Below are positions 22,001 through 35,300 of a stretch of 64,000 nt of DNA, one piece after another; within the stretch, counting starts at the first letter, position 1, and every line of letters starts with the position of its first letter. Made by a program: the position numbers and the translations under genes. Under the pieces are notes generated by a model, which saw only the letters and a list, made by a program, of their open reading frames with translations, made no database searches and had not been told where the DNA came from. The stretch covers positions 2,380,569 to 2,444,568 of the forward strand of contig NC_049987.1 of NCBI RefSeq assembly GCF_000003815.2. The letters run 5' to 3'. Source of the DNA: Branchiostoma floridae (taxonomy: Eukaryota; Chordata; Leptocardii; Amphioxiformes; Branchiostomatidae).

Positions 22001-25000
22001 CATCATCGAATAATACCATTACTGAAGGAATAGCAACACTTTTTTTTAATTGGGAACAACCAATTATTCTCTACAGCTTACCCAAGATACATGTATAAGA
22101 TTAGGATGTCACACTGCGGCCTATTGTGTCCAGCATAGGATCTGTGACCTCTGAACTGTCAAAGAGCCTTGCTAATATCATACGGCTGTTAGACCGATGT
22201 CTCGCTAAGATCAGCATGTTGCGCCCGTAGGTGGGAGACCTCCCCGAGGCAGATGTAGCGCCCCCTGACAACGTGCTGTTTGTCTGCAAGCTGAACCCCG
22301 TCACCCAGGACGACGACCTGGAGGTCATCTTCTCCAGGTTCGGAGAGATCAAATGGTTAGTTCGTAAGGCAGTGCCTCAGGGGCGGAGCCTTATTGTGAA
22401 GCTATTACTTGTAAAAAATAGTATTAGATTTGTTTTACAAGTATTGAAAAATTTCTTTTTTTTCTTTCCCTAGATCCTGTAGATGGATTTGAATGGTATA
22501 TGGGTAAGGCAAAGGTTTCAGTCACTAAAATGTGTGATTTGGTCCCCCTTGCAGCTACATCGAGTACTACAACATAATAAAAAAAATTGTTTTTTGTATC
22601 TGAACGTGCTTGGGTCATGATCTTTACATGTGTGGCAGATACAACTGTAGCTCCTGGTTTCAGTAAGAAGTGATATTAGTGTAGTCCTGTAGCTGTAGTA
22701 GCTTTTGTTGAACTGCAGGGGCAATGAGATAAGATTGTCTCCCTAATTTATGTATCATGAATATTCATATTGTGTTGCCATGACAGCTGTGAGGTCATCA
22801 GGGACCAGAAGACAGGAGACTCCCTCTGCTATGCCTTTGTGGAGTTTGAGAAGGTACAGGTATCATGTTCTTTTTTTTTAAGTCTTGCAATCAAAAAGTT
22901 CTGTCAGGAACCAACAAAACTAGCCCCATGCTTCAGTGCTTGCTGTGTGGCCTGGGGGCTCTGATTGGGAATGGGCACTGCCCAATATGTCCATAAGGGT
23001 GGGAAGGATTTAACCTTTTGTATAATCCTTTTTACAAAACGATATGGAGTATCCTTGTACAGCGTTTGAGAAAATGCAGGGTATTTCCCTCCAAGTAATT
23101 TGTTTTTTTGTGAACCTAATCACACCCAATGCAATCCATTAGACTTACCACTGAGGTGTCATAAAAAGAAAGAAATAGTCTCTGAGGCATTACAAAAATG
23201 ACAGAAAAAGGAAGTAAGAAAAACACACCACCAAAAACAATATGTTTTCCCAAATGAAAATGACCTTTGATATGCAATACTAATATCTATGGAAGAAAGA
23301 TTCAATCAATCCATAACCCGATCACTGTTCCCCCAGCCCGAGGCTTGTGAGGAGGCGTACTTTAAGATGGACAACGTTTTGATCGATGACCGCCGTATCC
23401 ATGTGGACTTCAGCCAGTCTGTGTCCAAGGTGTGGAAAGGTGGGTTCAACAGATGTTAGCAGAGCTGCTTAGGTCCCAGATTGTGTTATGATAGTACCTA
23501 GATAATATGTTTCTTCATCTCTTAGTTAAAGATACTGTTTGTTTAAAGTACAGCAACTGTGCATTTCTATTATTGGTACGACCTCACAGGCAGAGACTTT
23601 CTATCGGAGATGGAAATGTATGTACATGACACAAGTATGTATGTGACAGGAGGTATAAGAAGTTGACTAAGTAATTTTACTGTATTTCCATACATGGATG
23701 ACCACCACATTTAAAGTATGACCAGTGTTACCAAGGCCTTCTGAAGAATTTCTCGAACACCTTAATATTTGAAGTATATATATATATGCGTACCTGAAGT
23801 ATACAATCTCTTTTTATATCATCACATCTGTCCCTAACAGGTGGCCCTAATGCACCCAAAGGTGGCCAGAAGTCCAAGTTTGAACTGAAGGATAAAACCA
23901 AGGGTGTCGGGTAAGTTGTACAAGTTTTTTGAACACCAGTGGGACTTATAAAGATTAAGGCCCATGCTTAGCCTTACCAGATTATCCTTGGTACCATCCA
24001 GATAGTAGTTCACTCCGAGGTACTACACACATTCGCTTCTCTGCTATTCTGTTTGGGAACTTGGACATCTTTATCTTCTGGAATATTAATTTCTCATCAA
24101 AATTTGGGATGAGGGCACTGATTGATCGCATCCAGGTAGTAGTTTGCTCATATGTTCCCTTCTGCTAACCAAGAAACTTGAAATGGTTAACTCATTGCTG
24201 TATTCGAACAGGTGTTGCAACGCCAGTTCGAACAAGAGCTCTAGAACCCATTCCTTAATTTGCTAATTAACTGTCGTCACCACCAAAAGATATGAATATA
24301 CAGTTCCCCAGACAATTGGCAGTAGCACACGTAGGAGCTACCCTGATGCATGGCAGCTATGCTACTGCATGACCAGTTGAAGGGCTACTATAGAATCATG
24401 ATTTTAGTTTATCTGCTAGTTGCTTCTATCTTTAGTAACCGTACCACACATTTTTGTTGTAGTTGGTTCGAAACCTCACTTCAATAGTTGAAACACACGC
24501 AGCAGAAGAATAAATATCTCCTGTGTGGATCTTCCCTTTTTCTCTATTCAGAGGGTTTCTGATATTTACCTTAGTTAGAGGATGTATATCCTTATCGCCA
24601 ATTAGAGACCAATTCCAATGTGTTTCTCTTGGATTTCATGGAAATCAATCTCTCATAGGAGGAGAGTGTGAATGACTGTGATGTATATAGAAAACAGCAG
24701 GCTGGCAGGTGTTTCTGTAGGTGGAGTAGTTGGTCACAGATATTAGCTATGTTTCCAGTGGGTTTTGCATAAGTATCCTTCCTTCAGTCATGCATTGGAA
24801 AGACAATAGAAAAGCGTTTTAGTATGTGTCTTAACTGTATAACAGAGCTTTGCAATGGCTACCATGATTATGTTTCATGTTTTCTGTAGGAAACAGTATG
24901 ACCTGATCCTGGGTGATGATGATGATGATGAAGCTGGACCCAGCAGGACCCAGGACCGGGGGAGAGGTCCCGACCCCAGCCATGACAGGAGGAGTAAGGT

Positions 25001-26199
25001 ACTGGAAACGCCTTCAACTTTGTAGGGGTGTTACAATAGTTCTTTTTTTGGGGGGGGGGGGGGGGGAGGAGGAGGAGCTCTTCACTCTGCATGTCTGAGA
25101 TCAAAGTTCTACATGTATTTCAAATAAGGCTTAAATTACAGTCAAGGAATTGTCTTCAGAGCGTAATATTTCAAATTTCAATGTTGTTTCTATTCTCCCG
25201 TGTGGGACATCTGCATGTGGCTGTGAGTTTCCTTCACTGGGGTCTGTTCTGTGCTAAAAACTGAGACACAGCCCAGGTGATCCCCATGGTTGCTGGATCA
25301 TTAGCCACAGTGCATTTCTATGTAGTTTTAGGACATCCTTGTTCCTCTTCCCTCAGGAGCCCAATGTAGAGCACCTTGATGTCATCTGACCTTCGTAGAA
25401 CATGGCCAGCCATTTCAACCATTGGAAATTTCAGTAGACGGAACAATGTCTTTGCCTCCCAGTACCGTTCTTTGTTGCTGATTAGGGCTCGAAATACCAC
25501 CTGCATATGCAGGTAAAATTGGAGCTGTGCAGGTATTTCTGGTGTTTACCTGCAACTAACCTGCACTTGTCCATGTAATGGGTTTTATACATAAATGTAC
25601 TATGATGTAGGTGTACATGGATTCTTATTAGCTGCGTCAACTGTTACCCCCTATGAAATATAATTAAAAAATAACAATGGTTCCTGAACAATTATAATAT
25701 AATCCGTAATTCCTAATATGAGAGTGGTGCAGATAAAATTTGTCTGGTGCAACTAATTTTCAATGTTACCTGCACCAGTGTCGTTATGCAGAAAAACTAT
25801 TTCGAGCCCTGCTGATGTTGACAAATGTGTTCTGAAACTGTAACCTATTTTGTTTCACAGGACACAGAGAACAGATCCAGACATGACAAGCACAAGAAGA
25901 CACACAGACGTGACAGCAGCAGTTCTGAAGACGACAGGAGACACCGCAAGAAGCATCACAAGAAGGAACGCGACCCCCACACGGACAGGCGCGGGAGGGA
26001 TGGCAGCAGCTCTGAGGACGACAGGCGACACAAGAAGCATCGCAGACACGATCGTGATTCCGATGACGGTGGCCACAAGAAACGAGACAGACACGAAAGA
26101 GACTATGACAAACCCAAGCACAGAGAACACCACAGAAGCAGGAGTAGGGAGAAAGAACATAGACACAGCAGGCACGACAAGCATAGACACAAACACTGA
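16010..26199 (+). CDS. PPIL4: PPIL4: nuclear cyclophilin with RRM, 498 aa, complete
   Basis: Peptidyl-prolyl isomerase-like 4, a nuclear cyclophilin linked to RNA processing. Thirteen exons: 16010-16079, 16984-17051, 17289-17353, 18172-18289, 19139-19281, 20072-20174, 21474-21590, 22231-22355, 22787-22853, 23337-23439, 23841-23910, 24890-24998, 25861-26199; lengths sum to 499 codons with all phases consistent. Residues 1 to ~160 are the cyclophilin domain ([42 protein letters not shown]). Residues ~235-315 are an RRM with RNP2-like VLFVCKLNP and RNP1-like CYAFVEFEK. The tail has an Asp5 run and an Arg/Asp/His/Lys-rich region with two SSSEDDRRH repeats. Length and order match human PPIL4 (about 490 aa). 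Intron 7 has a GTCAGG donor. Translation starts at the only in-frame ATG of the conserved N-terminus. Confidence 0.97.
17677..17956. mobile_element. Foldback MITE in PPIL4 intron 3
   Basis: Arms of about 65 bp face each other: the left begins CTTTAGGCACAACCAGGGG, the right ends with the inverse, and both include GATGTCTATCAGACACCATC in inverted orientation. A related half-copy (GACAGACATCGAAACGT) occurs at about 36,199-36,240 in the CHST15-like gene. Confidence 0.85.
19570..19900. mobile_element. hAT-type foldback MITE with 8-bp target duplication
   Basis: Arms begin CATCCTCCTACGCTCGG and end with the inverse, with near-complementarity over about 75 bp (including GGTCCCCA and AACGGCG). The octamer GTATTTCC lies immediately on both sides (19,562-19,569 and 19,901-19,908). 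The interior holds TTATAAATATTAATGAGC and two CCAAT boxes. It lies in PPIL4 intron 5. A rearranged relative is at 44,747-45,202. Confidence 0.9.
20305..20795. mobile_element. Degenerate hAT-MITE-like segment
   Basis: Contains scattered CAGGTCCAG, TCAGGACCTGAA and ACCTGTACCTGA words typical of the 15,391 family, in PPIL4 intron 6, but the termini are not recognisable. Assignment is tentative. Confidence 0.35.
24480..24725. repeat. Dispersed repeat, copy 1 (with 37,945)
   Basis: Matches 37,945-38,205 in the same orientation over about 250 bp: shared blocks include ATCTCCTGTGTG, TTATCGCCAATTAGA versus TTATTGCCAATTAGA, ATTCCAATGTGTTTCTC, AGGAGGAGAG and GTAGTTGGTCAC. There is no coding signal. 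It lies in PPIL4 intron 11. Confidence 0.75.
25050..25066. repeat. Poly-G run
   Basis: Seventeen or more consecutive G residues followed by GGA repeats, in PPIL4 intron 12. Confidence 0.9.
25115..25500 (-). mobile_element. LINE fragment, copy 1
   Basis: The minus-strand frame at 25,318-25,506 reads like the C-terminus of a non-LTR retrotransposon ([20 protein letters not shown] followed by a Lys/Glu-rich CPKTT end, cf. the common GHVLR...RGRPK motif). The segment matches 40,075-40,335 in the same orientation, including GGGGTCTGTTCTGTGCTAAA. Confidence 0.65.
25487..25809. mobile_element. MITE with GGGCTCGAAATA termini (copy 2)
   Basis: Opens with GGGCTCGAAATA and closes with TATTTCGAGCCC. 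Internal direct and inverted TGCAGGT/ACCTGCA words match the copy at 10,698-11,046. It lies in PPIL4 intron 12, directly before the last exon. Confidence 0.8.
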
Positions 26200-26216
26200 A
26201 TGATGTGGATATGTCA

Positions 26217-26222
26217 ATAAAA
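26217..26222 (+). promoter_or_regulatory. PPIL4 polyadenylation signal
   Basis: AATAAA 18 bases after the TGA stop of PPIL4 (26,197-26,199), giving a very short 3' UTR. Confidence 0.7.
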
Positions 26223-26393
26223 AATCATATCAGATAAAAAGAATTCCTTTCAAAGACCACAGACAGTCGATTTATTCATCGAGCTTTCCATTGTGAGAAG
26301 TTTTGATCTACATGTACTCTCATCAACTTCCGTCATTGTTAAAAACATTGAATTATAGCTAGATGTGTAAGGTGTAAAGACAAATATATTACA

Positions 26394-26578
26394 TACTGTA
26401 ATTCACTTTATCTTCACGGTACCAAACTTTCACGGTCTGAGAAAATTTTATTTGTTCTCGGAACTAAATGTTCACTGTTGTGGCAAGTGCGCATGAAAAA
26501 AGTCTGTGAATTATTTTTTATCGGTAATGATAAGTTCACGTTACAGTCGTCACCGTGAAAACCGTGAACATAACAGTA
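26394..26578. mobile_element. MITE-like element with imperfect TIRs
   Basis: Left end TACTGTAATTCAC...TTCACGGT and right end ACCGTGAACATAACAGTA are imperfect inverted repeats over about 27 bp. It has no coding content and lies just downstream of PPIL4. Confidence 0.55.
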
Positions 26579-28982
26579 CATTGAAAAAATCAGGAATTGC
26601 AGTACCACAAGGTGTCTCAATTTGGTCCAAATACCATATCACAAGGCAGCTACTGTACGTGATTTTTTCTTATTTGTTAGATAATTACTATCATATCTTG
26701 AACAACAAATACTAGTACTAAATGCGTGTGGTCAGGAATGACGTACAATGATCAGTGGGGGTTCAAATGTTATATTCCTCGGGGGCAGCCAGCCCATGGA
26801 AGAAAGTACTCCTGTAAAATAAAGAAATTGTTGTGAGAATCATTGGCTCTGACTGAAGTCTTCAACTACCTCTGCTGACTTTATTTCTTTACTTAGGCCA
26901 TGTTGATTTGATTATATGGATGACATCCGCACACGCATCAAATTTTCAAATACACTGTAAACCGTACGAAGCAGCTGTAACGTGCAAATATACACAATAG
27001 GTATAAACAAGACTGGCAATAAAAACGTTATTGCCATGGCGACGGTTGAAGTAAACATCAACACAACTCAAACTGGGAATCGCCTGGAACTTCCCTGTCG
27101 CACTATCCCTGGCACAATTCACTAGCCTACCTGTAACATAAACCTACAGTCACCAGAACAGTACTGTCCCTGATACATGTAACAGACCAGCCCTCAGGAA
27201 TGCAATGCACTGCTATCAGTACCAGCAATGAACAGTAATTTACTTACCCTACAAATAACAGGCTCTGCTGCGAGGAGTATAGTGGAGAAGAAAAGAAATG
27301 TAAGAAAGAACCAACCGTTTCCAGCACTTTTTATCTTTGAATGACTTTCTTGTACCTAATCCACTTGACTCTCCTATATACGCAGTAATCCAGTCCTTGG
27401 GATAACTTGATGGTTGAACTGTCCGCACAATAGATGTCTTCGCCACCCACAGCAATAACGGTCGATGCACGAATCTCCCTCTGGCTTTTGCCTCTGTCAC
27501 CGACACAGTATAGCATCCACTAGCTGCCCCACAAACAACCCTCTGCCTTGAAGGTCCAATGCAAGTATAAAGAATCCTCTTCTACACCAGACTACAGCTC
27601 TCTGCACCATGGCTGGACGATCCCCGAATCTCTGTAGTTGTATTTATACCGAGGTTCTGGCTTTTCTGAGATTATAGTCTACCGTTTACAGTGCTACACC
27701 GAGTAACTTACCCACAAAAGAGTTCTGAAGCTGTGCCACGTGTACATAACAAAACAACCAAGACAAGGTGATCAATTATGCAGACTTTCCCTGTCTATGA
27801 CTAGTTTCCTAGATCGAGCACATTCCTCAAGGGAGCCAGCATGACCTACATTTCACAGAGGTGGCAGTGTTGGCATTCCTGTGAAAGTGACAGTTTGGCA
27901 TTTCAGTGGCAATGTTTGAATTCCAGTCAGAGAGGCAGTGTTGGAATTCCAGTGAAGGTGGCAGTGTTGGCATTCCGATGGCAGTGTCAGAATTCCAACG
28001 ACAGATCCATTGTTGGAATTCCAACGAAAGAGGTAATGTTGGATTCGTAGCCACCTGAATTCCAGTCAGAGTAGTGTAAGAATGTGTCCCAAGAAATAAC
28101 ACATAGCAGGGTTTGAAATATTTCTCAGTATTGTAGAAGAGTATATCATCTGCTAGCAGGATGGTGTTGGGTAGCTGGCTTGCGAATTGCAATTTTGCAT
28201 GTAACCAAAAAAATATTTTGAACGCTGCGTGTGTATGTGTGTGCGTGTGTGCGTGCGTGTATCCTTCATAACATAACAATCAACACAAGGTGATCTATAT
28301 TGTGCAGAGTGTCCCTATCTACGACTATTTTCCTAAAACAGGGAGCCAGTATGATCATGACCTACATTTCGCCATTGCATTCCTGAGATACTAGTATATC
28401 CTGTATAGATCTTTTGGGGGACTTACATACCCAGCATACCTGTGGACTACTAGGATTCCTGTGGAAACATCCCTGCACAATTCCTAGAATTTTTGCAGAC
28501 TGAACACAATAATATACCACTTGGCTCGCTCCTGAGGCGTCGCCAAAAATGGCACACAAATATCCGTCCAAAACAAGATCAAACAAGCCGGCTTGTTTGC
28601 GTCGACGTGTCTCCCAGAACATAAACTGAATGCTACTGACTATTGGCCAACGTGACACATCCATTTGCAATCCTAGAATTACAAGACCAAAAACACGTAA
28701 GACGCAAGACGGGAAGAGGTACGGAGATCATCAACAATATGTTCATGGTGGGTACTTATTATTATAATACCTGTTGGCCCGATTCTGTGCAAATCAGTTT
28801 AAATCTAGTTTTATTGATTGACAATCGTGACATTCTTTAACCTGTCTTCAGTGCAAAAGTGATCCATTCATTTATAATGGCCCTGTGTGGGCCACTATGG
28901 TTTTTAGGCTTTAACTCACACTGAAAAGAGGTTTGTATATTTTGGCCCTTTCCTGCATACCCTCGAGCTTTAAGTCGCATCG

Positions 28983-29060
28983 GATAGCGTAGCGGTAGGA
29001 TGTTAGCATGATGTGGCATGGAGAGGTCCTGAGTTCGAGTACAAGGATCTGGTCTGGCGT
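28983..29060 (+). mobile_element. tRNA-derived SINE head
   Basis: A box-A-like TAGCGTAGCGG and a box-B-like GAGTTCGAGTAC are spaced about as in a tRNA, but no cloverleaf closes. This is best read as the promoter head of a degenerate SINE, not a tRNA gene. Confidence 0.45.
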
Positions 29061-29344
29061 TGTTTGCTACATTTGCGTTGACAGCACCGACAATACACGC
29101 TATCCGGTTTTGCAAAACTACCATATCCTTTTCCTGTGTTTATTGTTTTGTCTGGTTTGTCTTGAACTACAACAAAGAGCAATGAATATACATATATATG
29201 CATACGTGTGTGTGTATGTATGAGTATTAATTTACTACTTCACATATAGATATGTAAAGAGAAAGAGAGAGATGTACAGCAACGTGCCAGGCATTTTTTA
29301 AAATTCTAATATTTTACATTACAAATGTGTTTTTTCGTCCTAAA

Positions 29345-32300
29345 ATGCTGAACCAACAGCCGACCACCCGCCAGTTCTGGGGTAAAGCTCTGGTGCTTTG
29401 CGCTTGTCTCCTGACGCTGCTGTTTCTGTACGGGTACAGTTACGGGGGGTGGAACCCGCTGGAAGACCGGGGCGCGCCACGGTGGGCTGCGGTAGGTACT
29501 TCCTTACCACGTGAAGAGATAATGGACGATAGAATCATACAAGTACGTCAGAATACGTCATGGTCGGGTGAGAAGACACAGACGACACAAGCAGTAGGAT
29601 TTAACATGACGAGAGAACTGAGGAGACTGAACCAGGGAGTAAGTACTTTAATATATAGGTCTAATTTCGATTCGTTAGCTTGATCGTTAGTTATTTTTAT
29701 TTACTTGCACAGGAAAATACAGAAAACATTCAATCGGCATTCAGAAGAAAACGTGTTATTATAATTGTATCTTTAAAAGCCCTGCCCCCCTTCCCATACT
29801 ACACAAAATAAAAAGCGATAAACAATAAAGTAAAGTAACATGTAAGATGTGATAGTACATAAGGATAATCAAATAAAGAAATAAGACAAGCTAAGACCGG
29901 AACATACAAGTCTTCTACAGGGGCTAGGGTGGATTATCACATGGGGTTATGGACACTTTTAATTTCAAATGTTAGAAAATTTGTCTGGCCTGATTTAAAG
30001 AAATTTCGACAAAATTCCACAACAAAAATCCATCGATACATAATGGTGTTATCATTTGGGTTGGATGTTTTTTTGTCTAACCGCACTGAAATATATGTGA
30101 ATAAAATGTTGAGTAGATAAACAAGTACAGGAATGCAAGATTGAAGTTAAAGACGAGCTACAAGAGTTTCTGACATAATCATCTTCATGGACAACTGTCG
30201 GGAAAATAATCATTTAACAATGTATCTCTTTCGCTAAAGATCTTTTCAGCTCTCCCGAAGGAATTTCTCCCCGACTACAAGAACCCGTGTTGGTTCGAGA
30301 AGGTGCAGGGAACAGACGTGGATTCGCGGTGGCGGGAGGGACGCTCTGACAACGGGACCGGGCAATTTAGGTTGAGGTGAGCGTGTTGTCATGCTAACTC
30401 ACTCACTCACTCACTCAGCCACTCAGTCACTCATTCACGCACTCATTCACTCACCACGTCCTCACTCATCAGTCACTTTCACAAACTCACTCATCCACGT
30501 AAGCACACACTCAATCATTCACTCTCTGTCACTCACTCCATCACTCAGTCACATGCTTACTCACTCACTCATTCACTCACTCACACTATGTGTATGTTCA
30601 ATCCCTTATTCACTGAAAAATACAAACATTGACTCACATACACACACACACTCCCTTACAAAAACTCAATCAATGGAATGTTCTAGATACGCTATTTTAC
30701 GTAATGAGTTATTCACATTTCTCGAATCCAGTACAGCAGATTTCAAGAGACTCGATGTTACAGACAGATTTGTATATATCTTTAGATGCCACAACTCCCA
30801 TAATGCAAAGATAGGCAAATATATCAAAGACTGCTTTGCTATTAGAAAAAATAATGAAAGTAATGATTAGCCCAACTCCATTGTAATATTATATCAAAGA
30901 CTTGTGTTAGCCCTCATTATGTTTATTAGGATGTTAAGACTTATTCTTTATACCTATTTTTGTACTTTGTGTAATAATCGTTGCCATACTTTGTACCATG
31001 TGCAAATGTCGTGCAATAAAGTTCATTATTATCAATCAACCAACCAATCAACCAATTAATGACTCCTTCCTCTGCAGATGTTTACCGTACTTTTACATTA
31101 TCGGTATGCCGAAGTGCGGAACCACGGATCTCTACTACCGCATCAACCAACACCCGGATGTTGTCAGTGCTAGTAAAAACGAACCGAACTGGTGGACTCT
31201 GGATCAACACCAACATCTCGGTACGATTAGATGACATTTGGAAATCGCTGTATTTAATCATTGACTGGACAAAAATGTAGAGTTACCAGGTTTTAAACTA
31301 GTCTGTATAATACCCCTGTCACATTATCCACGATCTTCGGGCGTATCGATGGAAGATCGGCCATATGTAAGATCGACAGAGGGTTGCGCGTATTTTTCAC
31401 CTGAAAACCGTCCCTGTCACATATAAGCCATACTTTGTACCTTGTACAATTGTTGTGCAATAGAGTTATAATTACAAGCGAGTCTCGGTCGATGACGCAG
31501 AATAGTCGTCCGATCGATTTTCGCCAAATGTGACAGGGGTATAACACAAACTATGCTGACTATAGGGCTGTAACTGTCCCGTCCACATATAGTCTGTACA
31601 TGTACATGTGTTACACAAACTTTGCTGCCAAGGGCTGTTACTGACCCTCCCGAGGAGGCCGGTCAGATGCGAGGGCTGCCATAAGCGAGACTTAATCAGG
31701 CTAGTTTTAAACCAAAGCTCTGAATTGATATGTTCATGAGGCGAATACAAATTTACAGCCAATGCTTACTGGTACGTCTTACCATTTCCAAAATCTCGGA
31801 ATAACTGTAACCATGCGAAACTTAATTTGATGTATAATTCAACTTTCACCGACGACTTGCAATACCATTTTATTTATTTACTAAGATTCTCATAATGAAA
31901 TCTTAGACGTGTGCGCAACATGATTAGTATATCCTTCACAGGCCTAGGGCCCACACCTCCAGAGTACAGTTAAAACAATAGTATGTGTATGAGAAGGAAG
32001 CGCAAATAACTAATAGGTTGATACATTCTAAACAATGATAAAACATTCTAATCAATGACAAAAATATCAGTAATAACATTAACAACAATAATGGAATCTA
32101 CACAACCAGACGGTAAGTGAAAATCATAGAGATTGTTATTACGCATGAAGGAATAACATCAATGTTGGTGCGATGGCCTAACAAGCAGAGTTTTCGCATT
32201 GTATTTTTTTTATTGCAACAGATAAATACATAACATGATGGCGACACACTCTAGCTCAACACGCTTGTTTTGTGCCGTCATCAGAAACAAACTAAGAGTA

Positions 32301-35300
32301 CAAAAAACAACAACACTGAAACAATTACAGACAAGCAAATCATATAACAAAAGTAATGTTGTGAGTAAAAACGAAATCATAGAATATAAGAAAATACATG
32401 TATAATGTTTGCCTTGTATTTGTGTTTGTATAGTCTACTTTGGTAGGACGTGAGTTGGATCCCCGGTGAGGTCTTACCAAGACTTTTAAAAGCTAAAAAT
32501 GGTATACATTTTGCTTTCTCTGCCGAAGACTATAAGGGTAAGACAAACATATGGTAGTTAAACACACATCGCTACCAGTGGACTAACCCCTGTAATATTT
32601 GCAGTTGCGTGGCCCAAGGCTATTGAGACGGAGATGGGCACCGCTCTGTATATACACCACCTAGTGCACATGGGAAAGTGTTTGAAAGTAAACACACACA
32701 CATCACTATCAGGGTTCTAGTAATCCCCAAGTAGATCCTACAATGGCATAAGATAGTACCAAACTGGCCAAGAAGTGTAGTCAACCAACAGGTGTCCATT
32801 TGCTTTGTTTTAGCCGACTGGAAGCAGATTTAACGTGGCAAATGTACACCTCTTGGCTGACTACACTCCTTGGCCAGTTTGGTACTATCTTATGCCATTG
32901 TAGGATCTGATTGGAGATTAGCGACTAGCACAAAGTCAAGGGGCCTATGAACATTTTATCGTAACGGGCGCCGCTATAATAACCTCCATGGGCGGTTTTC
33001 CCCAAGCCGATTGAAGCTGCAAATAAATTCATAATTACAGTTTTTCATTGTTCACTGTTTTCATTGTTTTATGATTAATCACGGTTCTCTTTTAGGTAAA
33101 TATCTGGATTATTTTGATGATGCAGCCTGGGATATCTGGCACCGGACCCGGAAACGCTGGACTTCATTCGGAGAAGAAGTTGTCAGTCATGACGTCATAA
33201 CAGGTACACGTTAACAGTTTAACACGACTGCCCTCACTGTGAAAATAAACATCTGTCTGACTTCCGTTGGGGAGGTAAAATGCGGTGGAAGGAGAGCTCC
33301 TTGTCCTAAACACAGTAGATAACGACCCCCTGTCTCTAGCCCTGAAGGGTCCAAAACAGGCTTTGGCTTTGTGGGTACGTTTTGATACTTCAAAATCCTT
33401 TAATAGATAAACTCCTTTATGTGACTTTCTTCATTCCACCCAGGGTACCTGACTTCGGTTGGGGAGGTAAACGGCATTGGAAGGAGAAGAATGAGCTCCG
33501 CCGACAGCCTTCAAAACAGGCTATAGCTATGGGACTACATTTTAATGCCTTCCTAGGCCTGCCATAGATAAACATTCTTTGCGTGATTTCGCTATGCCTC
33601 GCTCCATTCAGTTATAAAATTGTACACCTGATTGGTTCGGTTGGGAAGGTAAAATAAGAGGGTTGCCACCACCTACAGCCTCTGAAATAGGCTATATGGG
33701 AATACCTTTACCATATTTGCTTTATATAGGAGACGGCGATCCCATCACAATATTTTACAACGACCACTGGAGAGAGGAACTATGGGACACTCCAAACAAC
33801 GAGCCGCCGATCCTGATAGCGGACTTGATCCGGGCTGTACAGCCAAACGTCAAGTTCATCCTCACACTTAGGAACCCTACAGATAGGTAAGGCCAAGTTC
33901 ATCCTCACACTTAGGAACCCTACAGATAGGTAAGGCCAAGTTCATCCTCACACTTAGGAACCCTACAGATAGGTAAGGCCAAGTTCATCCTCACACTTAG
34001 GAACCCTACAGATAGGTAAGGCCAAGTTCATCCTCACACTTAGGAACCCTACAGATAGGTAAGGCCGAATTCATCCTCACACTTAGGAACCCTACAGATA
34101 GGTAAGGCCAAGTTCATCCTCACACTTAGGAACCCTACAGATAGGTAAGGCCGAGTTCATCCTCACACTTAGGAACCCTACAGATAGGTAAGGCCAAGTT
34201 CATCCTCACACTTAGGAACCCTACAGATAGGTAAGGCCAAGTTCATCCTCACACTTAGGAACCCTACAGATAGGTAAGGCCAAGTTCATCCTCACACTTA
34301 GGAACCCTACAGATAGGTAAGGCCAAGTTCATCCTCACACTTATAATATATAGGAACCCTACAGATAGGTAAGGTCAAGTTCATCCTCACACTTAGGAAC
34401 CCCACAGAAATGTAAGTTTATTGTCACATTTATTAACCCCACAGAAAGGTAAGTTCATCCTCACACTTAGGAATCCCACAGAAAGGTAAGTTTATTCTCA
34501 AACTTGGGCACCCCACAGAAAGGTAAGTTTATTCTCAAACTTGGGCACCCCACAGAAAGGTAAGTTCATCCTCACACTTAGGAACCCCACAGAAAGGTGA
34601 GGCCAAGTTCATCCTCACACTTAGGAACCCTACAGATAGGTAAGGCCAAGTTCATCCTCACACTTAGGAACCCTACAGATAGGTAAGGCCAAGTTCATCC
34701 TCACACTTAGGAACCCTACAGATAGGTAAGGCCAAGTTCATCCTCACACTTAGGAACCCCACAGATAGGTAAGGCCAAGTTCATCCTCACACTTAGGAAC
34801 CCTACAGATAGGTAAGGCCAAGTTCATCCTCACACTTAGGAACCCTACAGATAGGTAAGGCCGAGTTCATCCTCACACTTAGGAACCCTACAGATAGGTA
34901 AGGCCAAGTTCATCCTCACACTTAGGAACCCTACAGATAGGTAAGGCCAAGTTCATCCTCACACTTAGGAACCCCACAGATAGGTAAGGCCAAGTTCATC
35001 CTCACACTTAGGAACCCTACAGATAGGTAAGGCCAAGTTCATCCTCACACTTAGGAACCCTACAGATAGGTAAGGCCAAGTTCATCCTCACACTTAGGAA
35101 CCCTACAGATAGGTAAGGCCAAGTTCATCCTCACACTTAGGAACCCCACAGATAGGTAAGGCCAAGTTCATCCTCACACTAAGGAACCCTACAGATAGGT
35201 AAGGTCAAGTTCATCCTCACACTTAGGAACCCCACAGAAATGTAAGTTTATTGTCACATTTATTAACCCCACAGAAAGGTAAGTTCATCCTCACACTTAG

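Larger units (their letters stand above)
26223..29344. other. Repeat-filled spacer between PPIL4 and CHST15-like gene
   Basis: No exon is supported. It contains the MITE at 26,394, a repeat at 26,893-26,960 that recurs at 58,760 (GGCCATGTTGATTTGATTAT), a segment at 27,757-27,855 duplicated at 28,279-28,370, degenerate ~24-bp tandem repeats at 27,860-28,040 (around GGCAGTGTTGGAATTCC), a TG-rich microsatellite at 28,211-28,262 and a tRNA-like SINE head near 28,985. Confidence 0.6.

Noticed and set aside
25855-26217. Minus-strand open frame of 120 codons, Val/Ser-rich
   Set aside because: It is the antisense of the PPIL4 Arg/Asp/His-rich last exon, whose composition suppresses stops on the other strand.
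27827-28279. Minus-strand open frame of 150 codons
   Set aside because: It crosses a TG microsatellite and degenerate 24-bp repeats, with no family features.
28985-29060. tRNA gene
   Set aside because: Box A and box B words are present but no acceptor stem or anticodon arm pairs; it is a SINE head.
30391-30670. Leu/Thr/His/Ser-rich N-terminal part of a 159-codon frame
   Set aside because: It is translated (ACTC)n microsatellite; only the last ~65 codons, from a LINE, are meaningful.
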